From Enterococcus casseliflavus NBRC 100478 (GTDB taxonomy: Bacteria; Bacillota; Bacilli; Lactobacillales; Enterococcaceae): a stretch of DNA of 64,000 bases. The notes below the pieces were generated by a model, which saw only the letters and a list, made by a program, of their open reading frames with translations, made no database searches and had not been told where the DNA came from. Below, in pieces: positions 26,301-34,687 of this stretch (position 1 is the first letter of the stretch; every line of letters starts with the position of its first letter). The stretch is from assembly GCF_001544095.1 (NCBI RefSeq), contig NZ_BCPT01000001.1:339601-403600 (forward strand), given 5' to 3'. Position numbers and translations under genes: made by a program.

Positions 26301-26459
26301 GCTTGGTCCAGCCAACCCAACAAATTTTTAAGAAAATAGTTAAAATGCGTCGCTGACCAAAAAGAAAAGCAGAAGTAGTTGCATTTTTGACGGTTCTTCA
26401 TTATGATAAATAGACAAATTTGATGTTAATGGCAAGCCTACTTGAAGGAGGGGTTTATT

Positions 26460-26777
26460 ATGTTTGAAACATTTGATGATCACCGCAGTCGTTACGCTTC
26501 TGGCGGTATTGTTCAAACACTACCTAGCGAATTGATCGATAGTATCTGGTTGATCATCGATCTTGATTTAAAAGGGTTTATTCCGTTGACAAATCTGCTC
26601 ACCTTTGAAGTCCAAAACAATCATGGTCGTGTCACACTGCTTTTTTCTCAAGCACAAAGTCAAATCGAACTTGGTGTTGATCTACCTTACCGGTATTCCG
26701 ACCTGTATCCCCAAAAAGTCTATGTGTATGATGATGGGCAGCGGCAAACGATTTTATTGCCTAGCGAGACTCGTTAA
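26460..26777 (+). CDS. DUF960 family protein
   Basis: This small soluble protein of 105 residues is recognised by the DUF960-like pattern near its start: RYASGGIVQTLPSELIDSIWLIIDLDLK. The rest forms alternating strands (RVTLLFSQAQ, KVYVYDDGQRQTILL). The function is unknown. The ATG at 26460 has AAGGAGGGG upstream and is preferred to the start 18 bases earlier. It is a single gene with a strong terminator, unrelated in direction or spacing to its neighbours. Confidence 0.75.
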   Translation: MFETFDDHRSRYASGGIVQTLPSELIDSIWLIIDLDLKGFIPLTNLLTFEVQNNHGRVTLLFSQAQSQIELGVDLPYRYSDLYPQKVYVYDDGQRQTILLPSETR

Positions 26778-26816
26778 CGCCCATTCGCCATTCTCTTTTT
26801 ATAACGACACCTATAT

Positions 26817-26856
26817 AAAAAACCACCCTTTTTATTTTAGAAGGTGGTTTTTTTTT
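26817..26856 (+). terminator. Terminator after the DUF960 gene
   Basis: AAAAAACCACC pairs with GGTGGTTTTTT, with a T run of nine. Confidence 0.93.
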
Positions 26857-27023
26857 GCATACCTCCTTTCATTTAATTCTGTCTAGCAGCAATTTCAAAT
26901 AAATACTCGACAAAAACATCGTTTTTTATTACGTTTTATTGACTATTTTTTGCGAGTGAAAATAACGAATGAAGTTCCCTTATAATAAGGACAGTTGCAA
27001 AATTTAGCTGAAAGAGGTGCATG

Positions 27024-28073
27024 ATGTTGAAAAATATCCTTGAAAAAGATATTATGCAAATGCTGCGACTCTCCACAACACTTTTAGCCGAAAATCCCCT
27101 GCCTTTGAATAAAGCTGCTGCCGCCCAAAAAATCTCTGTCAAAACGATCCGTCGGCTGCTGTCAAGCTATTTAAACGAGGACCCATTCTTCCACTATGAT
27201 GTACAACAAGGGCACATTCGTGCAGACCGTCATTTGCAGCAATCAGCCAGTTGCTCCCTCCCCCATATGGAAATGATTGCTGCATTATTCAATAAAAGTG
27301 CAAATTATCAGCTACTCTTGCTCTTGTTAAAAATGCCGACTATTTCCTTTGCAGATCTCTACAAACGCTATTATCTCAGCCCATCCAGTTTGCATCGGCG
27401 CTTTTCATCCTTTTCTAACTTTTTAGCACCTTATCAACTAGCTATCGATCGCCGCAGTTATCCTTTAATCACTGGCAACGAACGACAATTGCGCTATGTG
27501 CTTTTTCGCCTTACCCTCTTAGCAAACCCAGCGCTTATCTCCCCCAATCAAGCGTTTCAGGAGCTGACACAAATCCATCAGTTACGGAAAACTGCTTTTT
27601 ATCCCAACACATCAATCACGTTTACTCAACAAGTTTTTCCCAAACACTTTGTTCCAAGTTTCTACTTAGTCGGTGAACGCAGCTATTTGTTTTTATGGAA
27701 ACAGCTTCTAACACTGGAGCCTTTCTATGTACCTGCAGAAGAATCTGGCCTCTTATGCCAAATCATCACCCCAGTTTTGAGGCAGTATCCAATCGAGCAG
27801 CCGTTAGAGGTTCTTTTGCCGAAAATTTTCCAAGCCCATCTGCTGGGGGCATTATTGGAGGGCAACTTATTTGTCTACCCGCCATTAAATCCTCGCTTAT
27901 CTGAACGTTCACAACGCTTGGTCCGTGCTTTCTTGACACAGCTTCCCCACTACGAAAAACTTTTAAAGAAGCATCCCGAGTTGCCCTTACTCTATGAATG
28001 CATTTGGCAAGACGTCTCTTTCTTCCAACCCATCATTGCCTTTCCGCAACAAAAAGAGCGCCCACTTGAATAG
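27024..28073 (+). CDS. Mga-like helix-turn-helix transcriptional regulator
   Basis: This 349-residue protein has an N-terminal winged helix (about residues 20-65, with NKAAAAQKISVKTIRRLLSSY) and a second helix-turn-helix (about 105-140, SFADLYKRYYLSPSSLHRRF). That is the arrangement of Mga-type regulators; a helical C-terminal half follows. No clear PTS regulation domain with conserved His is evident. The second of two adjacent ATG codons lies six bases from the AGAGG site and was chosen. The gene is monocistronic and converges on metQ across a shared terminator. Targets are unknown. Codon use looks rich in Phe, Leu and Pro but otherwise fits the neighbours. Confidence 0.68.
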   Translation: MLKNILEKDIMQMLRLSTTLLAENPLPLNKAAAAQKISVKTIRRLLSSYLNEDPFFHYDVQQGHIRADRHLQQSASCSLPHMEMIAALFNKSANYQLLLLLLKMPTISFADLYKRYYLSPSSLHRRFSSFSNFLAPYQLAIDRRSYPLITGNERQLRYVLFRLTLLANPALISPNQAFQELTQIHQLRKTAFYPNTSITFTQQVFPKHFVPSFYLVGERSYLFLWKQLLTLEPFYVPAEESGLLCQIITPVLRQYPIEQPLEVLLPKIFQAHLLGALLEGNLFVYPPLNPRLSERSQRLVRAFLTQLPHYEKLLKKHPELPLLYECIWQDVSFFQPIIAFPQQKERPLE

Positions 28074-28088
28074 CGGTACGCTCTTTTT
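28051..28088. terminator. Bidirectional terminator between the Mga-like gene and metQ
   Basis: AAAAAGAGCG pairs with CGCTCTTTTT across an 18-base loop. It overlaps the stop codon of the regulator and lies 24 bases beyond the metQ stop codon. Confidence 0.85.
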
Positions 28089-28111
28089 AAAATCATTTTA
28101 CTATCAGTGAA

Positions 28112-28966
28112 TTATTTTGCGTCAGCATCAACGATTTTCACTGAACCTTGCCATTGTTCTTCAACAAAATCTTTGATTTCGTCTGAATGAAGCACTTCGA
28201 TCAATTTCTTGATTTTGTCGCTATCTTCGTCACCACTGCGGACAGCGATCACGTTGACATAAGGAGAATTATCCGCTTCTAATAAAACAGAATCATCCGC
28301 TGGGTTCAAATCGATCCCGAATGCGAAGTTCGCATTGATGGCAATTAGGTCTGCTTCGTCGTTTTGATAAGCAGTCGCCAAAAGAGATGGATCGACGTCA
28401 TGTTTAAATTCTAAGTTTTTCGGATTTTCAGCAATATCATCAAAGGTTGCCGTTTCTGTATCAACGCCGTCTTTTAAGGTGATCAAGTCAGCATCTTGTA
28501 AAATCGTTAGGATACGACCCCAGTCAGATTCAGAAGTGGAAGTAAGAACCGTTGCACCATCTTCTAGTTCTGAAATATCAGAGATTCGTTTTGAGTAAAG
28601 ACCCATTGGCTCGATATGGATCGCACCGGCATTAACAAAGTCATAGCCATTGTCTGCGATTTGTTTGTTCAAGTAAGGAATGTGTTGGAAGTAATTGGCA
28701 TCGATATCGCCATTTTCCAATGCTTTGTTTGGCAACACATAATCATCGAAGGTCTTGATTTCAAGATCAATGCCTTCTTCTGCTAGTAAAGGTTTGGCTT
28801 GTTCTAAAATTTCCGCATGAGGCGTAACCGATGCACCGATAACTAATTTTGTTGATTCTCCCTCAGCCGCAGATGAATCAGAGCTTCCTGAATTTGAGCC
28901 CGTTCCACAAGCAGCTAAAGCGGCAGTTAACAATAAGGTTGTTGCAATACCAAAAATCTTTTTCAT
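28112..28966 (-). CDS. metQ: Methionine ABC transporter substrate-binding lipoprotein (MetQ/NlpA family)
   Basis: This extracellular lipoprotein captures methionine for the MetNI importer. The signal peptide ends in the lipobox L17-A-A-C20, followed by a Gly/Ser tether. Family motifs include VIGASVTPHAEIL, ANYFQHIPYLN and LIAINANFAFG. The ATG at 28966 has GGGAGGAAATGG upstream; a start two codons earlier would leave too little spacing. It is the third gene of the metNIQ operon controlled by the T-box leader. D- and L-methionine are the usual ligands. Confidence 0.94.
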   Translation of the reverse strand: MKKIFGIATTLLLTAALAACGTGSNSGSSDSSAAEGESTKLVIGASVTPHAEILEQAKPLLAEEGIDLEIKTFDDYVLPNKALENGDIDANYFQHIPYLNKQIADNGYDFVNAGAIHIEPMGLYSKRISDISELEDGATVLTSTSESDWGRILTILQDADLITLKDGVDTETATFDDIAENPKNLEFKHDVDPSLLATAYQNDEADLIAINANFAFGIDLNPADDSVLLEADNSPYVNVIAVRSGDEDSDKIKKLIEVLHSDEIKDFVEEQWQGSVKIVDADAK

Positions 28967-29010
28967 ATCCATTTCCTCCCATATTTTCCACTTTTTGTTC
29001 TTCGTTTCAT

Positions 29011-29697
29011 TTACCGTTTATCGGTGGCCTTCGCAAGGAAATCGCCGACCCCTTGGATAATGAAAACGATAATTAAAATAATCACTGTTGCAACAAGCGT
29101 AACAGTGTAATTTCCACGTTGAAATCCTTCTTGCCAAGCCAAAGCGCCTAGCCCACCGGCACCAATCGCACCTGCCATGGCGGTATAACCAATCATTGAG
29201 ATCGTTGTGACCGTCAGTCCTGAAATCAATGCCGGAACACTTTCTGGAATCACGATCTTATAAATGATCTCCCAGTAACTGGCGCCCATCGCTTCGGCGG
29301 CTTCAATCACACCAGGATTGACTTCACGAAAAGCAATTTCCACCATCCGAGCATAAAACGGCGCAGCCGATAAAACTAATGCTGGGATCGCTGCTTTTGC
29401 CCCTAGGAACGAACCGACTAATAATGTTGTAAACGGAATGATCAAGACCATCAAAATCATGAATGGCGTTGAGCGAAAGGCGTTACTGATGATGGAAACC
29501 ACATTATAGAAAATGTTGGCTCCCGCCGTTTGTTTACGCCCTAGTGAATAAAGCGCCAATCCTAGAAGCAAACCGATCACAACCACTAAAACCATTGAGA
29601 AAAAAGTCATAAACAAAGTGTCCAGAGTGGCTTGCTGCATATTGGCCCAGTCGACCTTTTCAAAATTAAAATAGGTTTCTACAAATGACTTATCCAC
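29011..29697 (-). CDS. metI: Methionine ABC transporter permease
   Basis: This membrane subunit of the MetNIQ importer has five to six helices. The EAA loop that contacts the ATPase reads EAAEAMGASYWEIIYKIVIPES. The longest frame opens with TTG two codons earlier, but the GTG at 29697 has GGAGGTGAT at a proper distance and gives 228 residues. Its first eight bases overlap the end of metN, so the genes are translationally coupled. Confidence 0.95.
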   Translation of the reverse strand: MDKSFVETYFNFEKVDWANMQQATLDTLFMTFFSMVLVVVIGLLLGLALYSLGRKQTAGANIFYNVVSIISNAFRSTPFMILMVLIIPFTTLLVGSFLGAKAAIPALVLSAAPFYARMVEIAFREVNPGVIEAAEAMGASYWEIIYKIVIPESVPALISGLTVTTISMIGYTAMAGAIGAGGLGALAWQEGFQRGNYTVTLVATVIILIIVFIIQGVGDFLAKATDKR

Positions 29698-30724
29698 GTT
29701 CAATCACCTCCACGCCTACTTGCTGCTCTTTGAAAAAGGCGATCGCTTTTTCGATCTCACTTGCTTCACCTGTCAATAAAACCGTCAAGCCGCCAAAGGA
29801 TCCTTCATTGGTTTGTTGGATCTTTCCGTAAACGACATTGACATCGATCTGGAAGCGACGGATCGCTTGTGAAATCACTGGTTCATTGGCGTTGTCTTGT
29901 GTAAAAGTCAAGGTCACTAAATGCCCTTGCGGATTTTCTCGTAAGAAGGCTTGCCGTAATTCTTCAGCATCTTCTTCTGGCTCCAAATCTTGCTGAACAA
30001 AACGTTTGGTCACTTCCTGCTGTGGGTTACGGAAAACCGATTGTACTGACCCTTCTTCCACGATCTGCCCATGCTCCATCACCGCGACCTTGTTGCAGAT
30101 TTTACGAATGACGTTCATTTCATGGGTAATCAGCACGATCGTCAAATGCAATTTTTTATTGATGGAAAGCAAGAGATCCAACACTTCTTCTGTTGTTTGT
30201 GGATCTAACGCACTCGTTGCTTCATCACACAGCAAAATTTCTGGTTCATTCGCTAGTGCACGAGCAATCCCGACTCTTTGCTTTTGTCCGCCAGACAATT
30301 GTGCCGGATAGGCATTTTCCCGTCCTTCCAACCCAACTAATTTAATCAGCTCTTGCGCTCGTTGACGGCGTTTTGCTTTTTCAACGCCAGCCAACTCCAA
30401 TGGCAATTCGATGTTTTCCGCCACCGTTCGAGACCATAAAAGATTAAAGTGCTGAAAAATCATGCCGATTTTTTTGCGGAAGTTTCTCAATTCTTTGTTT
30501 TTCAACGCCAAAATGTTTTGACCGTTAATGACTACATCTCCTGCTGTCGGCAATTCTAAGCCGTTCAACAAACGTACTAATGTACTTTTCCCAGCACCAG
30601 AGTAACCGACGATTCCGTAGATATCGCCTTTTTCCACTTGCAGTGAAACATCATTGACGGCGTGAACAGCCGTTTGCTTTTTGCCGAATGACTTTTTTAC
30701 ATGCGACAATTCGATTAATGCCAT
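29690..30724 (-). CDS. metN: Methionine ABC transporter ATP-binding protein
   Basis: ATPase of the methionine importer. Walker A is GYSGAGKSTLVRLLNG (about residue 40), the signature is LSGGQKQRVGIARAL and Walker B is ILLCDEATSALDP. A C-terminal NIL regulatory domain (about 265-340, GHLVTLTFTQDNANEPVIS) binds methionine and inhibits transport when the pool is full. The ATG at 30724 follows GGAAAGATGGG and gives 344 residues; the longer frame runs back into the T-box terminator and is rejected. It is the first gene of metNIQ. Confidence 0.96.
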   Translation of the reverse strand: MALIELSHVKKSFGKKQTAVHAVNDVSLQVEKGDIYGIVGYSGAGKSTLVRLLNGLELPTAGDVVINGQNILALKNKELRNFRKKIGMIFQHFNLLWSRTVAENIELPLELAGVEKAKRRQRAQELIKLVGLEGRENAYPAQLSGGQKQRVGIARALANEPEILLCDEATSALDPQTTEEVLDLLLSINKKLHLTIVLITHEMNVIRKICNKVAVMEHGQIVEEGSVQSVFRNPQQEVTKRFVQQDLEPEEDAEELRQAFLRENPQGHLVTLTFTQDNANEPVISQAIRRFQIDVNVVYGKIQQTNEGSFGGLTVLLTGEASEIEKAIAFFKEQQVGVEVIERG

Positions 30725-30760
30725 GTTATTCCCATCTTTCCTCTTTGGTTGGTTAAACAC

Positions 30761-30810
30761 AAAAAAAGCTTTCATCCTCTGTACATTATACTGTTACAAA
30801 GGACGAAAGC
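30761..30810 (-). terminator. Attenuator terminator of the met T-box leader
   Basis: Minus strand: GCTTTC-TCCTTTGTA pairs with TACAGAGGA-GAAAGC (single bulge), followed by seven T. It lies 37 bases before metN and is the terminator arm that the T-box antiterminator competes with. Confidence 0.9.
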
Positions 30811-30814
30811 ACAA

Positions 30815-31050
30815 CTTCCGCGTTACCACCTTGATTTACTGTCGATTCGCATCAACAGCCTCGCTCAGTACTTGAATTGCTTCGCATACTGCTGCACTGT
30901 AACGGGTGCCTCCCGTGATAGGCTTGTTTCCACTCACCTATCATGCTCAAAGACCATCTTCCATCCTCTCTCCGTTGCCCATTTGCACCAAACAGGGCTC
31001 TCTGTGTACGTTAAGAACATGTACTCTTCTTTTCAAAGCATTCATTTATT
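30815..31050 (-). promoter_or_regulatory. T-box riboswitch leader of metNIQ (methionine-specific)
   Basis: Minus strand: the conserved T-box sequence AAGGTGGTAACGCGGAAG (30815-30832) lies directly before the terminator. A long Stem I region upstream contains a GAGAG segment and ends in TTTGAGC. The ATG at 30955-30957, just before GTCTTTGAGC, is in the usual place of the specifier codon, so uncharged tRNA-Met is the likely ligand. T-boxes read through the terminator when the cognate tRNA is uncharged, here raising methionine uptake under starvation. The specifier position is inferred from pattern, not folded by computation. Confidence 0.88.
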
Positions 31051-31056
31051 GAGCAA

Positions 31057-31085
31057 ATTATAGCAACGTCTTATCCGACTGTCAA
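31057..31085 (-). promoter_or_regulatory. Promoter of the metNIQ operon
   Basis: A consensus sigma-A promoter on the minus strand: TTGACA (31080-31085), 17 bases, TATAAT (31057-31062). Transcription would begin near 31050, giving a leader of about 325 bases. Confidence 0.92.
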
Positions 31086-31122
31086 TTCTTTTTGAAAAAA
31101 TAGTCGTTTTTACAGCTTTGAC

Positions 31123-31461
31123 TTACAAAGCTTCAAATTGACTTGGGTCAACCTCTTTGAAGCTGACCAGCCAAGCGTTCATTTCGTCTTCATCATTTAA
31201 GGTATCAATGGATTGATCGATTTTTTCATTTACGGAAGAAATCACGCCCGTCAATGGACTTGGAAATTCACTGACTGCTTTTTCCGCTTCCAGCTCAACA
31301 AGGGTCTCTCCTTGTTTTAAAGCAGTTCCTGCTTTTTGAATCGAAGCAAACGTGACCGCACCAAGTTCTTCTTGCGCTTCTTTTGTTAAACCGACACAAT
31401 ATTCTTTCCCGTTAAACAAAACCCACAAATTATCTTTTTTTCTTAAGCATTTCTTTTCCAT
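31123..31461 (-). CDS. gcvH: GcvH-like lipoyl-carrier protein
   Basis: This is a 112-residue protein of the glycine cleavage H-protein fold. The lipoylated Lys is K61 in LEAEKAVSEFPSPLTG, preceded by VGLTKEAQEELG and followed by VNEKI and the D-E-x-x-N-A-W-L end typical of GcvH. It is shorter than full GcvH (about 127). No gcvT or gcvP lies nearby, so it more likely serves as a lipoyl relay or stress-linked carrier, as proposed for GcvH proteins in bacteria lacking glycine cleavage. Its start overlaps the ArsC-like gene by 19 bases, so the two are coupled. Confidence 0.88.
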   Translation of the reverse strand: MEKKCLRKKDNLWVLFNGKEYCVGLTKEAQEELGAVTFASIQKAGTALKQGETLVELEAEKAVSEFPSPLTGVISSVNEKIDQSIDTLNDEDEMNAWLVSFKEVDPSQFEAL

Positions 31462-31820
31462 GATTCTAGTAAGACTCCTTCATATTCATTTTCTTTAAAT
31501 CCATTAATCAAAAAGCGGTCGCCGCTAACCAGCAGTGGGCGCTTGATCAACATACCATCGGTTGCCAGCACATCGGCTGCGTCTTGGGCAGTCATGGTCG
31601 GCACTTTTTCTTTTAATTGCAATTCACGGTATTTCATGCCGCTTGTGTTAAAGAAACGGGTTAACGGTGCTTCGCTTGATTGGATCCAAGCCAGCAATTG
31701 TTCCGGCTGCGGCGGTGTAGCTACCATATCGATCGCTTCAAAGGGAATCTCGTGCTCTTCTAACCAACGCTTCGCATTTCGGCATGTACTGCATTTTGGG
31801 TACCAATAAAATGTAATCAT
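31443..31820 (-). CDS. ArsC/Spx-family thioredoxin-fold protein (YusI-like)
   Basis: This 125-residue protein has a redox motif CSTC near residue 10 (YPKCSTCRNAKRWLEEHEI), followed by a helix and the late LIKRPLLVSGDRFLINGF typical of the ArsC/Spx family. It looks more like YusI/YffB-type relatives than like the transcription regulator Spx, which has other conserved C-terminal residues. In Bacillus subtilis yusI also neighbours gcvH (yusH), which supports the assignment. The role is unknown; a thiol-redox task linked to the lipoyl carrier is possible. Confidence 0.85.
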   Translation of the reverse strand: MITFYWYPKCSTCRNAKRWLEEHEIPFEAIDMVATPPQPEQLLAWIQSSEAPLTRFFNTSGMKYRELQLKEKVPTMTAQDAADVLATDGMLIKRPLLVSGDRFLINGFKENEYEGVLLESWKRNA

Positions 31821-31829
31821 GTGAACTCC

Positions 31830-33014
31830 TTAAAGTGTTTTTGGTGCGGTCTCAGCTTGATAGCGCATCGATAAAATCAAACCGATCCCAATCATATTGC
31901 TTAATAGGGCAGATCCTCCTTGGCTGATAAACGGCAGTGGAATCCCCGTCAACGGTAAGAGACCGATGTTTGCGCCAATGTTTTCAAACACATGGAAGAG
32001 AATCATCATAATGATCCCAGTTGCCAAGTAGGCATAAAATTCATTGTTGGTATCGAAACATACGCGGATCATCCGATAGATCAAAATAAAATACAATAAA
32101 ATGACAAACGCGCTGCCAATAAACCCAAAATTCTCACCGATCACCGAAAAAATCATATCGGATTCTCGGACCGGTACATACACATCGCTGACATTAAATC
32201 CTTTCCCGAACATCCCGCCAGAAGCGATCGCCATCAGAGCATACGCCAATTGGAAGGATTGCCCTTGGGTATCATGAAAAGGATCTAGCCACGAATCGAT
32301 ACGGGCGAATTGGTATTCTTTAAAGATTCCTGTATTGTACAGAAACTCGCGACCAACATCGGTAGTCACTAAGAAAATCGTTCCACCGCCGAGAATCACA
32401 AACGCCGCAATCACTGGCACGATGATTCGCCATGAGATTCCTGACATCAAGAAGACCCCACCGAAAATCGCCAGAAAGACCAACATCGTACCAAAGTCGT
32501 TTTGCAAGGTGATCAGGATCAGGACTGGGATCGTGACGGCTAACATTTTTGCAATCAGTAACCCATCTGTTTTCAGATCCCGTTCCCGATGCTTGACATT
32601 GTGCTGCGTGACGACTAACGCCAACATCATGATATAGGCGATCTTCATCAATTCTGAAGGCTGCAAGGTAAAAGGACCAAAACTAAACCAGTTTTTCGAC
32701 CCTGTCGAGGCAGCCATCGTCCGGTTGTAAAATTTCAGCAGCGCCAACATAACGGCTAGCCCAGCTCCATAAATATAGGGCGTCAATTTCCAAAGCCATT
32801 TTGATTTGATCTGCATGATAATGATCACGGCAACAACGCCTAACACATACCATAAAGCTTGAAACCCTAACATTCGCAGCATATTCGGATTATTTGGATC
32901 GTGCGTCAGCGCCACATACAGGGACGCCAAACCAATCAGACATAATAAAAATACGGGTAGAATCACACCGTAGTCAATTCGATTATCGTTCGTTTTTATT
33001 CGTGAATTTTCCAT
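31830..33014 (-). CDS. FtsW/RodA/SpoVE family peptidoglycan polymerase, RodA-like
   Basis: This polytopic membrane protein of 394 residues has about ten helices. It belongs to the SEDS glycosyltransferases that polymerise lipid II. Family landmarks are LQPSELMKIAYIMMLA, LQNDFGTMLVFLAIFGGV with the catalytic Asp, and LPLTGIPLPFISQGGSALL near the C-terminus. RodA partners with a class B penicillin-binding protein for lateral wall synthesis. The longest frame starts 62 codons earlier, but it passes through a TATAAT element at 33048-33053. The ATG at 33014 fits a start just downstream of that promoter. RodA is favoured over FtsW by sequence feel only. Confidence 0.87.
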   Translation of the reverse strand: MENSRIKTNDNRIDYGVILPVFLLCLIGLASLYVALTHDPNNPNMLRMLGFQALWYVLGVVAVIIIMQIKSKWLWKLTPYIYGAGLAVMLALLKFYNRTMAASTGSKNWFSFGPFTLQPSELMKIAYIMMLALVVTQHNVKHRERDLKTDGLLIAKMLAVTIPVLILITLQNDFGTMLVFLAIFGGVFLMSGISWRIIVPVIAAFVILGGGTIFLVTTDVGREFLYNTGIFKEYQFARIDSWLDPFHDTQGQSFQLAYALMAIASGGMFGKGFNVSDVYVPVRESDMIFSVIGENFGFIGSAFVILLYFILIYRMIRVCFDTNNEFYAYLATGIIMMILFHVFENIGANIGLLPLTGIPLPFISQGGSALLSNMIGIGLILSMRYQAETAPKTL

Positions 33015-33289
33015 GTCCACACTCTCTTCTGTAGAATCTTTATCCATTATAGTGATAATTGAGGAGAAAAGAAAGGATTGTCCATGAGCATTCACAAAAA
33101 ATTTAGAAACTTTAATGATTTTCGGGAAAAGAGGGTTAAAAATGAAGTGAAGTTCGTTTTTCTGCTTCTTAAAAATTATGAAATAAATGCCATAGAACAT
33201 TGTGTCATAATAATATCTGGCTATCTTTTAGAACCATATACTTTTGATTGATTTTTCTCGTTAAAAACACACTCTCTGTTTTCAAACAA

Positions 33290-33335
33290 AACAAAAAACC
33301 ACCACGTCATAGGTTGTCTATGAGGTGATGGTTTT
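33290..33335 (-). terminator. Terminator after tRNA-Thr
   Basis: Minus strand stem AAAACCA-CAC-TCATAG / CTATGA-GTG-TGGTTTT with small bulges, then TTTTG. It lies six bases after the tRNA 3' end. Confidence 0.85.
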
Positions 33336-33340
33336 GGTTA

Positions 33341-33413
33341 TGCCAGCTGCAGGATTCGAACCTGTGACCTACGCGTTACGAGTGCGTTGCTCTACCAACT
33401 GAGCTAAGCTGGC
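33341..33413 (-). tRNA. tRNA-Thr (anticodon CGU)
   Basis: A 73-base cloverleaf on the minus strand. The acceptor GCCAGCT pairs with AGCTGGC plus discriminator A, the D-arm is GCTC/GAGC, and the anticodon loop CTCGTAA holds anticodon CGT, reading ACG. The T-arm is ACAGG-TTCGAAT-CCTGC. The anticodon stem has one A-C mismatch next to the loop. CCA is not encoded. It is a single tRNA with its own terminator. Confidence 0.96.
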
Positions 33414-33510
33414 GTTGTATGGCACAAAGAAAATTATATGCAAAAACGGTTGTTTTGTAAAGAGGTCTGCTGAAAAAAATCTACTTACTGAAATTTTCCG
33501 AAAATTGTGA

Positions 33511-33516
33511 TATAAT
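33511..33516 (+). promoter_or_regulatory. Extended -10 promoter of the DUF2187 gene
   Basis: TGATATAAT carries a perfect -10 with an upstream TGN. The -35 region is poor (CTGAAA at 17 bases). The start codon lies 24 bases downstream. Confidence 0.7.
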
Positions 33517-33539
33517 AGAAGTATCAAGGAGGTTTTTAC

Positions 33540-33776
33540 ATGGCAACATTTGGTAAATTCGAAACAACAATTGTCCCGTCACAAGAAGGTTCAACGTTTG
33601 AGGTCGCTACTCCTGTCATGTTCACGTTCCATGGGAAGAAACAAACTGGTACCATCACAAAGCAGTTGAAAAACTCTGCGGTGGTCGAGCTGAACGAAAC
33701 CCCAGAAAACCAGAAATTAGTTTCGCAAAGTAATGGTGTATTGATCATCAATTACAAACAGTTAACCAAACTATAA
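33540..33776 (+). CDS. DUF2187 (YkvS-like) small protein
   Basis: This 78-residue soluble protein has a KOW-like pattern: VMFTFHGKKQTGTITKQLKNSAVVEL, then a short C-terminal strand INYKQLTKL. It resembles DUF2187 proteins of Firmicutes, whose function is unknown. The ATG has a perfect AAGGAGG site. It is a single gene with its own promoter and a strong terminator. Confidence 0.82.
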   Translation: MATFGKFETTIVPSQEGSTFEVATPVMFTFHGKKQTGTITKQLKNSAVVELNETPENQKLVSQSNGVLIINYKQLTKL

Positions 33777-33788
33777 TCCGTTTAATGC

Positions 33789-33820
33789 AAGGAGAAAATC
33801 AGTTGATTTTCTCCTTTTTT
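33789..33820 (+). terminator. Terminator after the DUF2187 gene
   Basis: AAGGAGAAAATCA pairs with TGATTTTCTCCTT, with a two-base loop and six T. Confidence 0.95.
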
Positions 33821-33844
33821 CATTGTCTGACTTTATGAAAAGCT

Positions 33845-33902
33845 CAAAAAAAGCCATGGATAACCGATCGAACCGTTTTGGCTGTCGATCTTCTTCCATG
33901 GC
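33845..33902 (-). terminator. Terminator after upp
   Basis: Minus strand: GCCATGG pairs with CCATGGC, with an inner TCGA-rich stem, followed by seven T. It lies about 50 bases after the upp stop codon. Confidence 0.87.
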
Positions 33903-33951
33903 ATCATTGACGAGGCAAAACTTCAGTTGCCTTTGTCTTATTTGTATTGAT

Positions 33952-34581
33952 TTATTTTGTACCGAATAGACGGTCACCGGCATCGCCCAAACCAGGAACG
34001 ATATAGCCGTGTTCATTTAGGCGTTCATCAAGATTTGCAGTGTAGATGTCAACATCTGGATGGGCATCTTGCAATGCTTTCACGCCTTCTGGTGCAGCAA
34101 CTAAGCAGACGAATTTCATGTTTGAAGCGCCGCGTTTTTTCAGTGCGTCGATCGCCATGATCGCTGAACCGCCCGTAGCTAACATTGGGTCAACGATAAA
34201 TAATTGACGTTCATCGATGTCTTCAGGTAATTTTACGAAGTATTCGTGTGGTTCTAGCGTTTCTTCATCACGGTACATCCCGATATGACCAACTTTTGCG
34301 GCTGGGATCAATTCAAGGATACCATCAACCATGCCTAGACCTGCGCGCAGGATCGGAATGATCGCTACCTTTTTACCAGATAGTGTTTTTTGTGTTGATT
34401 CTTCAATTGGTGTTTCAATCACTAGATCTTCAAGCGGCATGTCGCGAGACACTTCATACGCCATCAACATTGCGATTTCATTAACAACTTCACGGAAAAC
34501 CTTTGTTCCACAGTTCTTGTCGCGGATCATTGTTAATTTGTGTTGGATCAGCGGGTGATCGATTACTTGAAATTTACCCAT
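33952..34581 (-). CDS. upp: Uracil phosphoribosyltransferase
   Basis: This enzyme converts uracil and PRPP to UMP in pyrimidine salvage. The PRPP-binding motif is [33 protein letters not shown] and the uracil-binding C-terminus ([16 protein letters not shown]) are typical. The length of 209 residues is exact for the family. It lies downstream of glyA as in Bacillus, but has its own promoter at 34611-34639 and a structured element between the two genes. Confidence 0.97.
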   Translation of the reverse strand: MGKFQVIDHPLIQHKLTMIRDKNCGTKVFREVVNEIAMLMAYEVSRDMPLEDLVIETPIEESTQKTLSGKKVAIIPILRAGLGMVDGILELIPAAKVGHIGMYRDEETLEPHEYFVKLPEDIDERQLFIVDPMLATGGSAIMAIDALKKRGASNMKFVCLVAAPEGVKALQDAHPDVDIYTANLDERLNEHGYIVPGLGDAGDRLFGTK

Positions 34582-34610
34582 TTAAAAAAATCTCCTTTGG
34601 TTTTTCTCTT

Positions 34611-34639
34611 ATTTTAAAGCAAATCGGCTCTTGTTACAA
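34611..34639 (-). promoter_or_regulatory. Probable upp promoter
   Basis: Minus strand TTGTAA (34634-34639), 17 bases, TAAAAT (34611-34616). The start codon of upp follows 30 bases after the -10, with an AAAGGAG site between. Confidence 0.75.
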
Positions 34640-34687
34640 CCATCTGCCACAGGCAATACTGCTTTTCCTCAAAAAAAGGATTGTGTT

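Noticed and set aside
31443..31820. ArsC-like gene as an arsenate reductase of an ars operon
   Set aside because: No arsR, arsB or arsA nearby. The gcvH linkage and C-S-T-C motif fit the YusI/Spx-like branch.
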